Origin: UBA1858 sp965658595
GTDB lineage: Bacteria; Pseudomonadota; Gammaproteobacteria; UBA4575
NCBI GenBank assembly: GCA_965658595.1
Contig: CBFHSW010000051.1
Coordinates: 1 to 27,046, forward strand
DNA: 27,046 bases
Reading direction: 5' to 3'
In this document: piece after piece, positions 13,770 to 22,384 of the stretch
Layout: each line of letters begins with the position of its first letter
Position numbering within the stretch: the first letter of the stretch is position 1
Made by a program: the position numbers and the translations under genes
The notes under the pieces: model-generated
What the model was told of the DNA's origin: nothing
Seen by the model: the letters and a program-made list of their open reading frames with translations, nothing else
The model's database searches: none

Positions 13770-15041
13770 ATGGAATCATTTGATATCAACACCTTCCGCT
13801 CGGCGGCACCCTATATCTACGCCCATCAAGGAAGTACCTTTGTCATCACTCTACCCGCTGAAATCGTCACGGGAGACTCGCTTGGTGAGCTTGTACAAGA
13901 TCTTGCTTTGATGCAAACCCTTGGCATTAAACTGATCATAGTGTTTGGCACTGGTCTGTTCAAAGCACGACAACCTAAAGTGGTCGATCAGAAAAAAATG
14001 CTCAAGCTACAACATTTGATCGGACAATATCAGACACGTTTAGAGTCTCTATTTTCAACTGGCCTAGTGAATACTCCTATGGCTGGCATGAAGCTGACTA
14101 CTGTAAGTGGCAACTTCGTGTTGGCCAAACCCATCGGCATCGTCGATGGTGTTGACCAGCAATACCATGGCCAGGTACGCCGTATTGAAACTCTCGCCAT
14201 ACGCCAGCAATTAGAAGTGAATAATATCGTACTGTTATCATCTTTAGGCTACTCCCCTAGCGGTGAGTGTTTTTATATCGACGAATATCAAATTGCATGC
14301 ACTGTCGCTGCTAGCATGCCGTCAGAGAAATTAATTTTTCTTAGCCAAGAAAAAAACCTGCTCGACAGTCGCAAACAACGCATCAAGTTCTTAACGCTAA
14401 GTGATGCTCAGACACTCCTTAAACGCCGTAAGACCATGTCTACTAATATGCGTATGTTGATTAATCTATCTATGCAGGCTTGCTATCAACAAGTTGAACG
14501 TGTGCATATTCTAAGTGACACCTCATCAGGCGTGCTGCTGCAAGAATTATTCAGCCAAGATGGTGCTGGCACCATGATTACACATGATGATTACGACGAT
14601 ATACGCAGTGCTAGTATTGATGATGTCGGTGGTATTCAATCATTGATTAAACCATTAGAAAAAGAGGGTATTTTATTAGCGCGTTCCTCTGAGCAAATTG
14701 AGCGTGACTTAAAACATTATGTGGTGATTGAGCGTGATGGTTTTGTATTAGCCTGTGGAGCATTACTGCCCTATGACAATCAATATCATGCAGAATGCGC
14801 TTGTATAGCGGTCCATCCTGAGTTCCAAAAAGAAGGCCATGGGACTCGTCTTATACAATTCCTAGAAAATAAAGCAAAACAAAACGGATGTGATACAGTA
14901 TTTGCAATGACGACACGTTCTTTGCATTGGTTCTATGAAAATGGTTATCAAAAGGGTCAATTGAAAGCCCTACCGGCTGATCGCCAAAAAGCGGTCAGTA
15001 GTAAAAGAAACTCACGCATACTCATTAAAAAACTCGCTTAA
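13770..15041 (+). CDS. argA: N-acetylglutamate synthase
   Basis: ArgA acetylates glutamate with acetyl-CoA, the first step of arginine synthesis. The protein (423 aa) has the usual two domains. An amino-acid-kinase-like domain (about 1-270) starts RSAAPYIYAHQGSTFVI and contains GVDQQYHGQVRRIET, the region of arginine feedback binding. A GNAT acetyltransferase domain (about 280-423) has CACIAVHPEFQKEGHGTRL and HWFYENGYQKG. The glycine-rich loop of the kinase fold is degraded (TLPAEI), as expected for a domain that is regulatory here. The ATG at 13770 aligns with the family N-terminus although no Shine-Dalgarno precedes it. The EF-hand gene starts 14 bases after its stop. Confidence 0.93.
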   Translation: MESFDINTFRSAAPYIYAHQGSTFVITLPAEIVTGDSLGELVQDLALMQTLGIKLIIVFGTGLFKARQPKVVDQKKMLKLQHLIGQYQTRLESLFSTGLVNTPMAGMKLTTVSGNFVLAKPIGIVDGVDQQYHGQVRRIETLAIRQQLEVNNIVLLSSLGYSPSGECFYIDEYQIACTVAASMPSEKLIFLSQEKNLLDSRKQRIKFLTLSDAQTLLKRRKTMSTNMRMLINLSMQACYQQVERVHILSDTSSGVLLQELFSQDGAGTMITHDDYDDIRSASIDDVGGIQSLIKPLEKEGILLARSSEQIERDLKHYVVIERDGFVLACGALLPYDNQYHAECACIAVHPEFQKEGHGTRLIQFLENKAKQNGCDTVFAMTTRSLHWFYENGYQKGQLKALPADRQKAVSSKRNSRILIKKLA

Positions 15042-15055
15042 AGGGGATACTGCCC

Positions 15056-15334
15056 GTGAAAAAACACGCTCAAATCTTGTCGCACATCACACTGCTGATA
15101 TGCTTACTGTTTTCTCAAGCCGCTTTTTCTCGTGGCGGTGGCATGAGCTTGAACGATGGTCTGTTTTGGTCTGCAGATCTCAATCGTAATGAGCAACTCA
15201 CACTGGAAGAGTCACAAAAAATTTATAACCTGAGTGATCCAGTAGTGTTCAAAAAATATGACCGCAGTGGTGAGGGCCTGATTAGTAAATTTGAATTCTT
15301 TAATTACCTACGCTTACGTAAAAATCATGAGTAA
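15056..15334 (+). CDS. Small exported EF-hand protein
   Basis: This 92-aa protein starts at GTG with AAGGGG nine bases upstream. Residues 1-25 form a signal peptide ending near AAFS-RGGG. Two EF-hand loops follow: DLNRNEQLTLEE (about 41-52) and DRSGEGLISKFE (about 69-80). Both have Asp at position 1 and Glu at position 12, so calcium binding is plausible. As part of the argA transcript it may simply be co-transcribed. The physiological role is unknown. It resembles the short periplasmic EF-hand proteins common in aquatic proteobacteria. Confidence 0.8.
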   Translation: MKKHAQILSHITLLICLLFSQAAFSRGGGMSLNDGLFWSADLNRNEQLTLEESQKIYNLSDPVVFKKYDRSGEGLISKFEFFNYLRLRKNHE

Positions 15335-15410
15335 TTAGTTGAAGCCAGCCAAGACATTCTGTCAGCCCAGTCAACACTTAACCTAAGAACATATATGACA
15401 CGTCTTTCAC

Positions 15411-16877
15411 TCAAGTAATTTGGTTGGACCGAATCACGATCTGTTTATTTACCTGCATATCTTCAAAAGTATGAGGTATTCCTCCCACACCTAATCCTGA
15501 TTGCTTCAATCCTGCAAAAGGCATCCAATCGACTCGGAATGAAGTGTGATCATTAACCATCACCGTAGCAGCATCTAACTGCTGACTACAATACATAGCA
15601 ACATCAATATTCTGTGTTAATACCGATGCCTGAAAAGAAAAAGGTAGGCTATTGGCCTGCTCGATGGCTGTGTCTAAGTCATCATAACCATACACACACA
15701 CGACCGGACCAAAAATTTCTTTCTGGCTGACTGCTGCTTCATGACTAGGATTCAGTAACACGGTACAAGCATAGGTGGATTCTGATAAGACTTCTCCACC
15801 ACAGATGCATTCTGCACCGGTCTGCACGGCTTCATCTACCCACTGTGCAACACGTGTCACTTCACGCGTGCGAATCAACGGTCCGACGTCAGTATCCTCC
15901 AAAGTAGGATCACCTACTGACATAGACTGTGCCAGTGTGGCTAAGCGTTGCACCACCTCGCTAGTCATTGAATTAGGCACATAGATCCTCTGCACCGACA
16001 CGCAAACTTGGCCAGCATGATAAAATCCGCCTTTCGCAATTAGCGGTAGAGTGTCATCTAAATCAGCTGACTGTTCGATAATTACTGGCGCCACGCCTCC
16101 ATGCTCTAGTGCACAGCGCGCCCCAGGCGCTAACTTACTCCGCAACATCCAACCGACAGCTGCACTACCAATAAAGGATAAAAATGCCACCCGTGTATCG
16201 GTCACCAGCAACTCAGCATGGGCATGTTCCTCCACTACGCAAGCCTGACAATAAGCCTCAGGCAAGCCTGCTTGATGTAATATTTTGACTAAGCGCATAC
16301 ATGAGAGTGGGGTATCTTCGGCAGGCTTAACAATTACTGGACAACCAGAGGCGATCGCTGGACCTACTTGATGCACAATGAGATTAAGTGGGTGGTTGAA
16401 AGCACTAATAGCTACAACCACACCAATGGGTTCTTTGTGGGTGAATGCCAAACGATGCATAGAGGCCGCATTTAAACCCATAGGAATTTCTTTTCCGGAG
16501 TCTGTTCGTAGTGCTTCTACACAACTTTTTAATCCGTCGATAGCTCTGGCCACTTCCACACGAGAGTCAAGCAAGGGCTTGCCACCCTCACGCGCAGCTT
16601 CTATCGCTAAGTATTCAGCTTGTTGCTGCATTAATACCGCAGCTTTTTCCAATACGCGCAAACGTTCAGGTTTAGGCAACCAAGCCTTTCTGTCAGAAAA
16701 AATCTCATGCGCTGTTGCCAGTGCAGTTTCGATATCAGCACTGGATGCATAAGGTACCTGAGCAATTTCACATCCATCCCAAGGTGCAGTCACAGTTAAT
16801 GATTTTCCACTACCTACCGCACCTTTGATCATAACTGTGAATTTTTCAGGTTGAGCTTGTTGATGAGATTTTGTCAT
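15411..16877 (-). CDS. NAD(P)-dependent aldehyde dehydrogenase
   Basis: This 488-aa ALDH superfamily enzyme oxidises an aldehyde to its acid. It has Asn161 in ISAFNHPLN, the cofactor region VIVKPAEDTP (181-190), general-base Glu258 in CALEHGG and catalytic Cys292 in GQVCVS. Overall it resembles the lactaldehyde / phosphonoacetaldehyde / non-phosphorylating glyceraldehyde-phosphate branch rather than betaine aldehyde enzymes, but the substrate cannot be read from the sequence. Its ATG is four bases after the stop of the acetolactate-synthase-like gene, with GGAG inside that gene's last codons, so the two are coupled and probably act on related metabolites. No CoA-acylating features were seen. 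Confidence 0.88.
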   Translation of the reverse strand: MTKSHQQAQPEKFTVMIKGAVGSGKSLTVTAPWDGCEIAQVPYASSADIETALATAHEIFSDRKAWLPKPERLRVLEKAAVLMQQQAEYLAIEAAREGGKPLLDSRVEVARAIDGLKSCVEALRTDSGKEIPMGLNAASMHRLAFTHKEPIGVVVAISAFNHPLNLIVHQVGPAIASGCPVIVKPAEDTPLSCMRLVKILHQAGLPEAYCQACVVEEHAHAELLVTDTRVAFLSFIGSAAVGWMLRSKLAPGARCALEHGGVAPVIIEQSADLDDTLPLIAKGGFYHAGQVCVSVQRIYVPNSMTSEVVQRLATLAQSMSVGDPTLEDTDVGPLIRTREVTRVAQWVDEAVQTGAECICGGEVLSESTYACTVLLNPSHEAAVSQKEIFGPVVCVYGYDDLDTAIEQANSLPFSFQASVLTQNIDVAMYCSQQLDAATVMVNDHTSFRVDWMPFAGLKQSGLGVGGIPHTFEDMQVNKQIVIRSNQIT

Positions 16878-16881
16878 AGCA

Positions 16882-18528
16882 TTACTCCATACTCATACCA
16901 CTGGTGAGACGACTTAATTCTTCTGTCAGTTTCATATTCTCAGAATAATCCACCGGACAATCAATAATAACCACCGTATCATCTGCAATCGCTTGCGTGA
17001 GTACTGGCTTAAGATCTTCACTACGTTCTACACGATATCCCTTGGCGCCAAAGCTCTCTGCATACATCACAAAGTCTGGGTTATTGAATTCAATATGACT
17101 AGGTCGACCTAATTTACGCATTTGATGCCATCGAATTAAGCCATACTCACTGTCATTCCAGATCATGATAATGATGGCTATTTTATTCCGCAGTGCCGTC
17201 TCTATCTCTTGCGAGTTCATCATGAAACCCGCATCCCCTGTGACGGTCAAAGCCACACGTTCTGGATGAACTAATTTAGCAGCAATTGCACCTGGCACAC
17301 CTATTCCCATAGAAGCGAATCCGTTAGAAATAATGCAGGTATTAGGTGACTCAGCTTGATACATCCTTGCCATCCACATTTTATGTGCACCTACATCAGA
17401 GATAACAATATCATCTGAGCCCAGCACAGAACGCAAATCAGAAATGATTTTTTGTGGCTTGATCGGGAATGATGAATCATCCGCATGTTCATTCAACTCA
17501 TTCACAATAGTGCTACGCAACTCATGATTGAATACGCCTTTCCTAGGTGTAGCGAGCTCAGCAATGGCGTTTAGTCCTGCGCGAATATCACCCACTAATC
17601 CCATCTCAAGTATGTAATGCTCATCCACTTCTGCCGGACTCATATCGATATGAATAATTTTCTTATCTTTATATTTGTGCCAAATGTGCGGATGAAACTC
17701 CACCATATCAAAGCCAATACAAAGGATTACATCTGATTTTTCAAACCCACAGCCGACATAATCTTTTGCTTGCAGACCTACAGTACCTAAGGAAAGCTCA
17801 TGGGAGAATGGGATTACACCTTTAGCCATGAAAGTCGAAGCGACCGCAATATTGAGTTTTTCAGCAAAATTTACTAATGCATCACTGGCATTGTTTCGGA
17901 TAACACCATTACCTGCCATGATGATTGGATATTCCGCCTGATTGATCACTTCTACTGCTTGCTGAATTTTACTCTGTGGCGGTATCGGCAATGAAGGTGA
18001 CTGGACTCGTAGAGGTTGCTTGTCAATTGACATAGTGGCGCCAGCAATATTTTCAGGGAAATCAATGAAGCTACCGCCCGGTTTTTCCATCTGCGCATCT
18101 TTGAAGGCTTTTCTAACTACTTCTGGGATAATCTGTGGGGCTCGTATCTGTGTACTGTATTTTGAAATCGGCTCAAACAGATTAACCAGATCCAACACCT
18201 GATGACTTTCCTTGTGCATGCGTGTAGTGGCACCCTGTCCAGCGATGGCAACGATCGGTGCGCGATCCATATCAGCATCTGCAAAACCAGTAACTAAGTT
18301 CGTTGCACCTGGACCTAGCGTGGCAAGACATACACCCGCACGTCCGGTTAGACGCCCATAGACATCGGCCATAAATGCAGCACCCTGCTCATGACGAGTG
18401 GTAATAAACTTTATCTTGCTATCCAGTAAGGCATCCATAACATCCAAGTTTTCCTCACCCGGTATGCCAAATATGTATTCAACCCCTTCGTTTTCCAAAC
18501 ATTGTATAAATAGTTCCGATGCTTTCAC
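16882..18528 (-). CDS. Acetolactate synthase-like TPP enzyme (catabolic AlsS type)
   Basis: This 548-aa thiamine-diphosphate enzyme has three domains. The PYR domain contains the cofactor-activating Glu47 (RHEQGAAFMADVYGR) and LGPGATNLVTGF. The central domain has GFDMVEFHPHIW where anabolic enzymes carry the FAD-linked RFDDR. The PP domain has TGDAGFMMNSQEIETA and IWNDSEYG, close to the WNDSTY of Bacillus AlsS. Pyruvate condensation to acetolactate is the likely reaction, but 2-oxoacid decarboxylation is possible. No small subunit (ilvN/H) and no acetolactate decarboxylase lie nearby. The GDA in place of GDG at the TPP site is a mild variation. It starts at GTG with GGAGGG seven bases upstream. 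It forms an operon with the downstream aldehyde dehydrogenase. Glyoxylate carboligase is excluded by the Glu. Confidence 0.85.
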   Translation of the reverse strand: MKASELFIQCLENEGVEYIFGIPGEENLDVMDALLDSKIKFITTRHEQGAAFMADVYGRLTGRAGVCLATLGPGATNLVTGFADADMDRAPIVAIAGQGATTRMHKESHQVLDLVNLFEPISKYSTQIRAPQIIPEVVRKAFKDAQMEKPGGSFIDFPENIAGATMSIDKQPLRVQSPSLPIPPQSKIQQAVEVINQAEYPIIMAGNGVIRNNASDALVNFAEKLNIAVASTFMAKGVIPFSHELSLGTVGLQAKDYVGCGFEKSDVILCIGFDMVEFHPHIWHKYKDKKIIHIDMSPAEVDEHYILEMGLVGDIRAGLNAIAELATPRKGVFNHELRSTIVNELNEHADDSSFPIKPQKIISDLRSVLGSDDIVISDVGAHKMWMARMYQAESPNTCIISNGFASMGIGVPGAIAAKLVHPERVALTVTGDAGFMMNSQEIETALRNKIAIIIMIWNDSEYGLIRWHQMRKLGRPSHIEFNNPDFVMYAESFGAKGYRVERSEDLKPVLTQAIADDTVVIIDCPVDYSENMKLTEELSRLTSGMSME

Positions 18529-18589
18529 TAAGCCCTCCAGGCGTGGATAAAAATTTAAAAAAGATGCGTTGATGGTTTTGGCAACAGTA

Positions 18590-18595
18590 TATAAT
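18590..18595 (+). promoter_or_regulatory. Candidate -10 for amgK-murU
   Basis: TATAAT at 18590-18595 lies in the 144-base divergent gap. The best -35 candidates (GCGTTG at 18566 or TTGATG at 18569) have spacings of 18 and 15, so support is limited. Confidence 0.3.
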
Positions 18596-18672
18596 GCCCA
18601 TCATACAGATGCTTACACTAGCCTTCTACGTACACCACAAACATAGGCCGTAATAACTATAAAGTTGATTTT

Positions 18673-19698
18673 ATGAGCACACGTGAACAACAACTCATCA
18701 CTTGGTTGCAACAATTCTACAGTGTAGAAAATGAGCATCTTGAGAGCGTTTCGGGTGACGCCAGCTTTCGTAAGTATTATCGCTTCAGTACCACGATAGC
18801 TAACTCGTCTAATGGTCACTCCAACGTGTCACTGATAGCAGTAGATTCCCCTCCTACTCATGAGAACAATCAAGCCTTTATTGATATTAGCCAACGTCTG
18901 GAACAATATGACGTTCGCGTGCCAAGCATTCATCAATATTCACCACAACTAGGTTTTTTTGTACTATCTGATTTTGGTGATGAGTTATTGTTAACGCATC
19001 TTAATGCAACCAATGCAGATCAGTATTACCGCACCGCCATGGATACTCTGATTAACTTACAGACAGTAACCACACAGGGTTTGGCTGCCTACAGTCCTGA
19101 AAAACTACTTCAAGAAATGCATTTGTTCACTGAATGGTTTTTACTGCGCCATAAAAATCTTCAGCTCACCCCCTCTCAACAGTCTTGTCTAGAGCATACT
19201 TATCAATGCCTAGTTGATAATGCACTGGAGCAACCACAAGCCTTTGTGCATCGTGATTATCATTCTAGAAACTTAATGTTACTGCCCGATAAGCAAATCG
19301 GGGTAATTGATTATCAAGATGCTGTATATGGACCTATCACTTATGATGTAGTTTCTTTGTTACGTGATTGCTACATCGACTGGCCGGCTGAAAAAATTAC
19401 GGCGTGGCTGGCATACTTTCATGCAAACATACCCTCAGCTAGAACAGCTGATACAGAACAATTCAGACGCTGGTTTGATTTAATGGGACTCCAACGTCAT
19501 TTAAAAGCAGTTGGTATATTTTGCCGACTTAATTATCGAGACAATAAATCAGCCTATTTAAATGATATACCTCGCACACTTAACTATATGTTAGAGGTCT
19601 CAGCTAATTATTCATCACTGACAGAATTCCATGCGTTTTTGACGTCCTTAAAGACATCATCACCGTCCCAATCGACGCATCAAGAGCCATTGCAATGA
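18673..19698 (+). CDS. amgK: Anomeric MurNAc/GlcNAc kinase
   Basis: AmgK phosphorylates the anomeric carbon of N-acetylmuramate (and GlcNAc), the first step of the MurU shortcut in peptidoglycan recycling. The protein (341 aa) has an aminoglycoside-phosphotransferase fold: SGDASFRKYYRF (28-39), catalytic loop FVHRDYHSRNLMLL with the Asp and Asn, and the metal-binding VIDYQDAVYGP. The gene pair with murU, sharing an ATGA overlap at 19695-19698, is the diagnostic arrangement known from Pseudomonas. The start is ATG at 18673; upstream sequence is AT-rich with a weak AAAG. A generic APH-family kinase is the alternative, unlikely given murU. Confidence 0.9.
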   Translation: MSTREQQLITWLQQFYSVENEHLESVSGDASFRKYYRFSTTIANSSNGHSNVSLIAVDSPPTHENNQAFIDISQRLEQYDVRVPSIHQYSPQLGFFVLSDFGDELLLTHLNATNADQYYRTAMDTLINLQTVTTQGLAAYSPEKLLQEMHLFTEWFLLRHKNLQLTPSQQSCLEHTYQCLVDNALEQPQAFVHRDYHSRNLMLLPDKQIGVIDYQDAVYGPITYDVVSLLRDCYIDWPAEKITAWLAYFHANIPSARTADTEQFRRWFDLMGLQRHLKAVGIFCRLNYRDNKSAYLNDIPRTLNYMLEVSANYSSLTEFHAFLTSLKTSSPSQSTHQEPLQ

Positions 19699-20366
19699 AA
19701 GCGATGATTTTAGCAGCTGGCCAAGGTGCTCGCCTACGCCCACTCACCAATCATTGTCCAAAACCACTCATCAAAGTAGGACAACGTCGTTTAATAGAAC
19801 ATCACATAATTAAACTCGCAAAAGCGGGGTTTGATGCAGTGATTATTAATACTGCTTATTTAGGAAGCATGATCGAAACAGCTCTTGGCAATGGTGAACG
19901 TTATGGTATAGACCTATTGTATTCACATGAAGGTGAGCGTGCCTTAGAAACCGGAGGTGGTATTGCCTACGCAAAAAATCTGTTAGGGGAACAGCCTTTT
20001 TTATGTATCAGCGCTGACGTTTATACCGATATGCCTTTTGATAATCAGTTCAACCTCACCCAAGATGTGCACTTAATCATGGTGAATAATCCCACGCATC
20101 ACACACATGGAGATTTTACCGCCCACCAGCTGGGCTTAAGCGATGATGATCAACGCTATACTTATAGTGGTGTGGCTTATTTAAATGCTGCAATATTCAG
20201 TCAAGAAAAAAGAGCTTTTCCATTAATTGATGTTTTCAATCTAGCCATACACAAAAAGCGCATCAGTGCACAGATTTACACAGGAACTTGGTTTGATGTA
20301 GGAACCGCTAGTCGCTTACATGCGGCACATAGTCACGCTTTAAAAATCGACACAATGACTAGCTAG
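19695..20366 (+). CDS. murU: MurNAc-1-phosphate uridylyltransferase
   Basis: MurU converts MurNAc-1-phosphate plus UTP to UDP-MurNAc, letting the cell recycle muropeptide sugars while bypassing MurA. The protein (223 aa) shows the nucleotidyltransferase start MKAMILAAGQGARLRPLT, CPKPLIKVG with the phosphate-contacting Lys, ETGGGI and the metal Asp in CISADVYTDM. Its ATG overlaps the amgK stop. The 3' end converges on and overlaps by 8 bases the small membrane-protein gene on the other strand. Glucose-1-phosphate thymidylyltransferase is the related alternative; length and partner argue for MurU. Confidence 0.9.
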   Translation: MKAMILAAGQGARLRPLTNHCPKPLIKVGQRRLIEHHIIKLAKAGFDAVIINTAYLGSMIETALGNGERYGIDLLYSHEGERALETGGGIAYAKNLLGEQPFLCISADVYTDMPFDNQFNLTQDVHLIMVNNPTHHTHGDFTAHQLGLSDDDQRYTYSGVAYLNAAIFSQEKRAFPLIDVFNLAIHKKRISAQIYTGTWFDVGTASRLHAAHSHALKIDTMTS

Positions 20367-20646
20367 GCCAGAATTCCAAACCCGAAGTGAGAAAATAGCC
20401 AACAAAAATCACACTACAAGACGCCAATACTATTGACTCCATATTGATACCTACACGCAAACATTTTTTTACAATGATAATGAGTGAAGCTAAATGACTG
20501 ATAAAACCAAACTCACTGACCAGTAATAATGTCAATAAAGGTAAATGTGTAGACCCATCAGCATGTGTCTGCCCCCCTAATGTAAGGGCAATATAAAACA
20601 CCACACCCAATGCTAATGCGATATATGGGAACTTTTCACTACTCAT
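20359..20646 (-). CDS. Small three-helix membrane protein, unknown function
   Basis: I place the start at the internal ATG (20646), giving 95 aa that begin MSSEKFPYIALAL. The longer frame to 20724 would overlap rluE by 62 bases and adds a polar stretch with no family support. Three hydrophobic segments are visible: YIALALGVVFYIALTLGG, LPLLTLLLVSEFGFISHLAS and ESIVLASCSVIFVGYFL. It starts 16 bases after the rluE stop, with only a weak ribosome site, and is the last gene of the long minus-strand operon. I do not recognise the family. Confidence 0.65.
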   Translation of the reverse strand: MSSEKFPYIALALGVVFYIALTLGGQTHADGSTHLPLLTLLLVSEFGFISHLASLIIIVKKCLRVGINMESIVLASCSVIFVGYFLTSGLEFWPS

Positions 20647-20662
20647 AAAAATCTGCTTTTTG

Positions 20663-21208
20663 TTATTTAATATGTAGGCGTTGATACTCACCTGGCTGTA
20701 AGTCTTGTAGACGCCAGTCACCAATTCTATGACGAATCAAACGTAAGGTAGGAAAACCAACCGCTGCCGTCATTCTCCTCACTTGACGATTTTTACCTTC
20801 AGTTATAGCGATTTCTATCCATGAGGTTGGAATCGATTGACGCACACGTATTGGCGGTGAGCGCTCCCATAGATTTTTAGGGGGAGGAATACGCTTAACC
20901 TTAGCTGGGCGTGTGACACCATCTTTTAGCTGCACACCTTCACTCAAGCTTTTAATCGCTTGATCAGTTATTTCGTTATCCACTTGCACCCAATATACTT
21001 TTGCAAGCTTTTGTTTAGGATGAGCAATACGATGTTGCAAAGCTCCATCATCGGTCAATAACAATAGACCTTCACTGTCTTTATCTAAACGACCTGCAGG
21101 ATAGACATGCTTGATGTCAACAAAATCAGCTAGCGTTGATCGTTTATCATCATCTGTAAACTGACACAGCACATCAAACGGTTTGTTGAGTAATACTAAA
21201 GTCGACAA
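20663..21208 (-). CDS. rluE: 23S rRNA pseudouridine synthase, RluE type
   Basis: RluE converts a single uridine of 23S rRNA (U2457 in E. coli) to pseudouridine. The protein (181 aa, no S4 domain) begins with LVLLNKPFDVLCQF and has the catalytic Asp in PAGRLDKDSEGLLLLTDDG (36-54). It also has KVYWVQV and the C-terminal EGKNRQVRRMTAAVGFPTLRL block. It starts with TTG at 21208, supported by AAGGA eight bases upstream and by alignment of the N-terminus. It lies 12 bases after ybeD, where lipB sits in E. coli. Confidence 0.88.
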   Translation of the reverse strand: MSTLVLLNKPFDVLCQFTDDDKRSTLADFVDIKHVYPAGRLDKDSEGLLLLTDDGALQHRIAHPKQKLAKVYWVQVDNEITDQAIKSLSEGVQLKDGVTRPAKVKRIPPPKNLWERSPPIRVRQSIPTSWIEIAITEGKNRQVRRMTAAVGFPTLRLIRHRIGDWRLQDLQPGEYQRLHIK

Positions 21209-21220
21209 GTGTTTATTCCT

Positions 21221-21541
21221 TTATAGTGCCATTATCACAGCGGGACACGCTGTAACTGCCGCACATACACCATCTAACTGTGTGCGATCTCGAGCAATAA
21301 TAACAATCTCATAACTGACGTAAGTATTATTTTTACTGGCAGTTTGCTTGCTAGAGGCCCAGTCAGATCGTGGCACCCATTGTTCAACCACTGCTTCTAC
21401 TGCAGCAATAAAATGTAGCTCATTCTTGCCAAACATTTTGAGAGGAAACTCACAGGGATAGACTAAACCTTGTGCATCTTCACTTTCTTGTTTGGCTGGG
21501 TTGAGCGACTGACTTTCAGATGGATTATCAATTTTTGACAT
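21221..21541 (-). CDS. ybeD: YbeD family (DUF493) protein
   Basis: This 106-aa cytosolic protein has the small ferredoxin-like DUF493 fold: YPCEFPLKMFGKN (28-40), then a beta-alpha-beta-beta core with TYVSYEIVIIARDRTQLDGV. The first 25 residues are a polar, probably disordered extension. Biochemical function is not established; it often lies next to dacA and lipB. Here it starts 3 bases after dat and is followed by rluE. The start is the only sensible ATG. Confidence 0.85.
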   Translation of the reverse strand: MSKIDNPSESQSLNPAKQESEDAQGLVYPCEFPLKMFGKNELHFIAAVEAVVEQWVPRSDWASSKQTASKNNTYVSYEIVIIARDRTQLDGVCAAVTACPAVIMAL

Positions 21542-21544
21542 CGC

Positions 21545-22384
21545 TTAGTGTGCCTTCATTGTTTGAAATGCATCATATATTTGACGCCATAATTTACCCG
21601 GGTGCGCATTATTCACAGCTTGCCCATTCAATTGGGTGATGGGCAGACATTCCTTAGTGGAGCTAGTTATCCAAATCTCATCTGCTGAGCTCAGACTATC
21701 GACGCTCACAGCCTCTTCGATCATGGGGATGTCACACTGCTGACACAACTCAATAACAACATCACGAGTGATACCTGGCAGCACTAAATTATTTTTTTCG
21801 GCTGTGAAGACTTGTCCCGCCTGCACCACGAACACATTAGACGATGAACCTTCAAGGACTTGGCCATCACGTATTAAAATGGCTTCATGTGCTTGTTGTT
21901 GAACGGCTTGTTGTTTCATCATGACATTCGCTAGCAAACTAGTCACCTTGATATCACATCGATCCCAACGTATGTCCTCAAGTGTCACTGCTGTTAAACC
22001 TTGCGTGAGATGAGACTCACTGAGCTTGGGCCATGGGTTCACCATAACAAATATTGTTGGCGCCGCAGACTGGGGGTAAGCATGGTCACGTGCCGCTACA
22101 CCACGTGTAATTTGGATATAGATAGAGCATTGATCGAACTCATAAGCATTGATTAGTGCTTGAATAATCTCTTGCCACTGTTGATCATTATGTGAAACCT
22201 GTATGCCGATCTGATCTAAGCTACGTGCTAGTCTCTTTAAATGTCTAGCCAATTGAAATGGCTTGTTGCCATAAGCTGGGATCAACTCATAAACACCGTC
22301 ACCAAAGATAAAGCCCCGATCGAGCACAGAAATTTTGCACTCTTCCAGCGCCATATAGTCCCCATTGAGATAAGCTAGGCTCAT
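21545..22384 (-). CDS. dat: D-alanine aminotransferase (class IV PLP enzyme)
   Basis: Dat interconverts D-alanine and 2-oxoglutarate with pyruvate and D-glutamate, supplying D-amino acids for peptidoglycan. The protein (279 aa) has YLNGDYMALEECKISVLDRG (first residues 5-24), FGDGVYE, RHLKRLARSL and the PLP Lys146 in DIKVTSLLANVMMK. It ends with EVWITSSTKE-like and G-K-LWRQIYDAF blocks of the family. The ATG overlaps the dacA stop (ATGA, 22381-22384). The cell-wall context favours D-amino acids over branched-chain substrates (IlvE) or aminodeoxychorismate (PabC), which share the fold. Confidence 0.88.
   Translation of the reverse strand: MSLAYLNGDYMALEECKISVLDRGFIFGDGVYELIPAYGNKPFQLARHLKRLARSLDQIGIQVSHNDQQWQEIIQALINAYEFDQCSIYIQITRGVAARDHAYPQSAAPTIFVMVNPWPKLSESHLTQGLTAVTLEDIRWDRCDIKVTSLLANVMMKQQAVQQQAHEAILIRDGQVLEGSSSNVFVVQAGQVFTAEKNNLVLPGITRDVVIELCQQCDIPMIEEAVSVDSLSSADEIWITSSTKECLPITQLNGQAVNNAHPGKLWRQIYDAFQTMKAH

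Noticed and set aside
16378..16752. 124-codon plus-strand frame inside the aldehyde dehydrogenase
   Set aside because: Antisense shadow of a gene with all catalytic residues intact.
20647..20724. Longer N-terminus for the small membrane protein
   Set aside because: Would overlap rluE by 62 bases and adds a polar segment; the internal ATG 16 bases after the rluE stop fits better.
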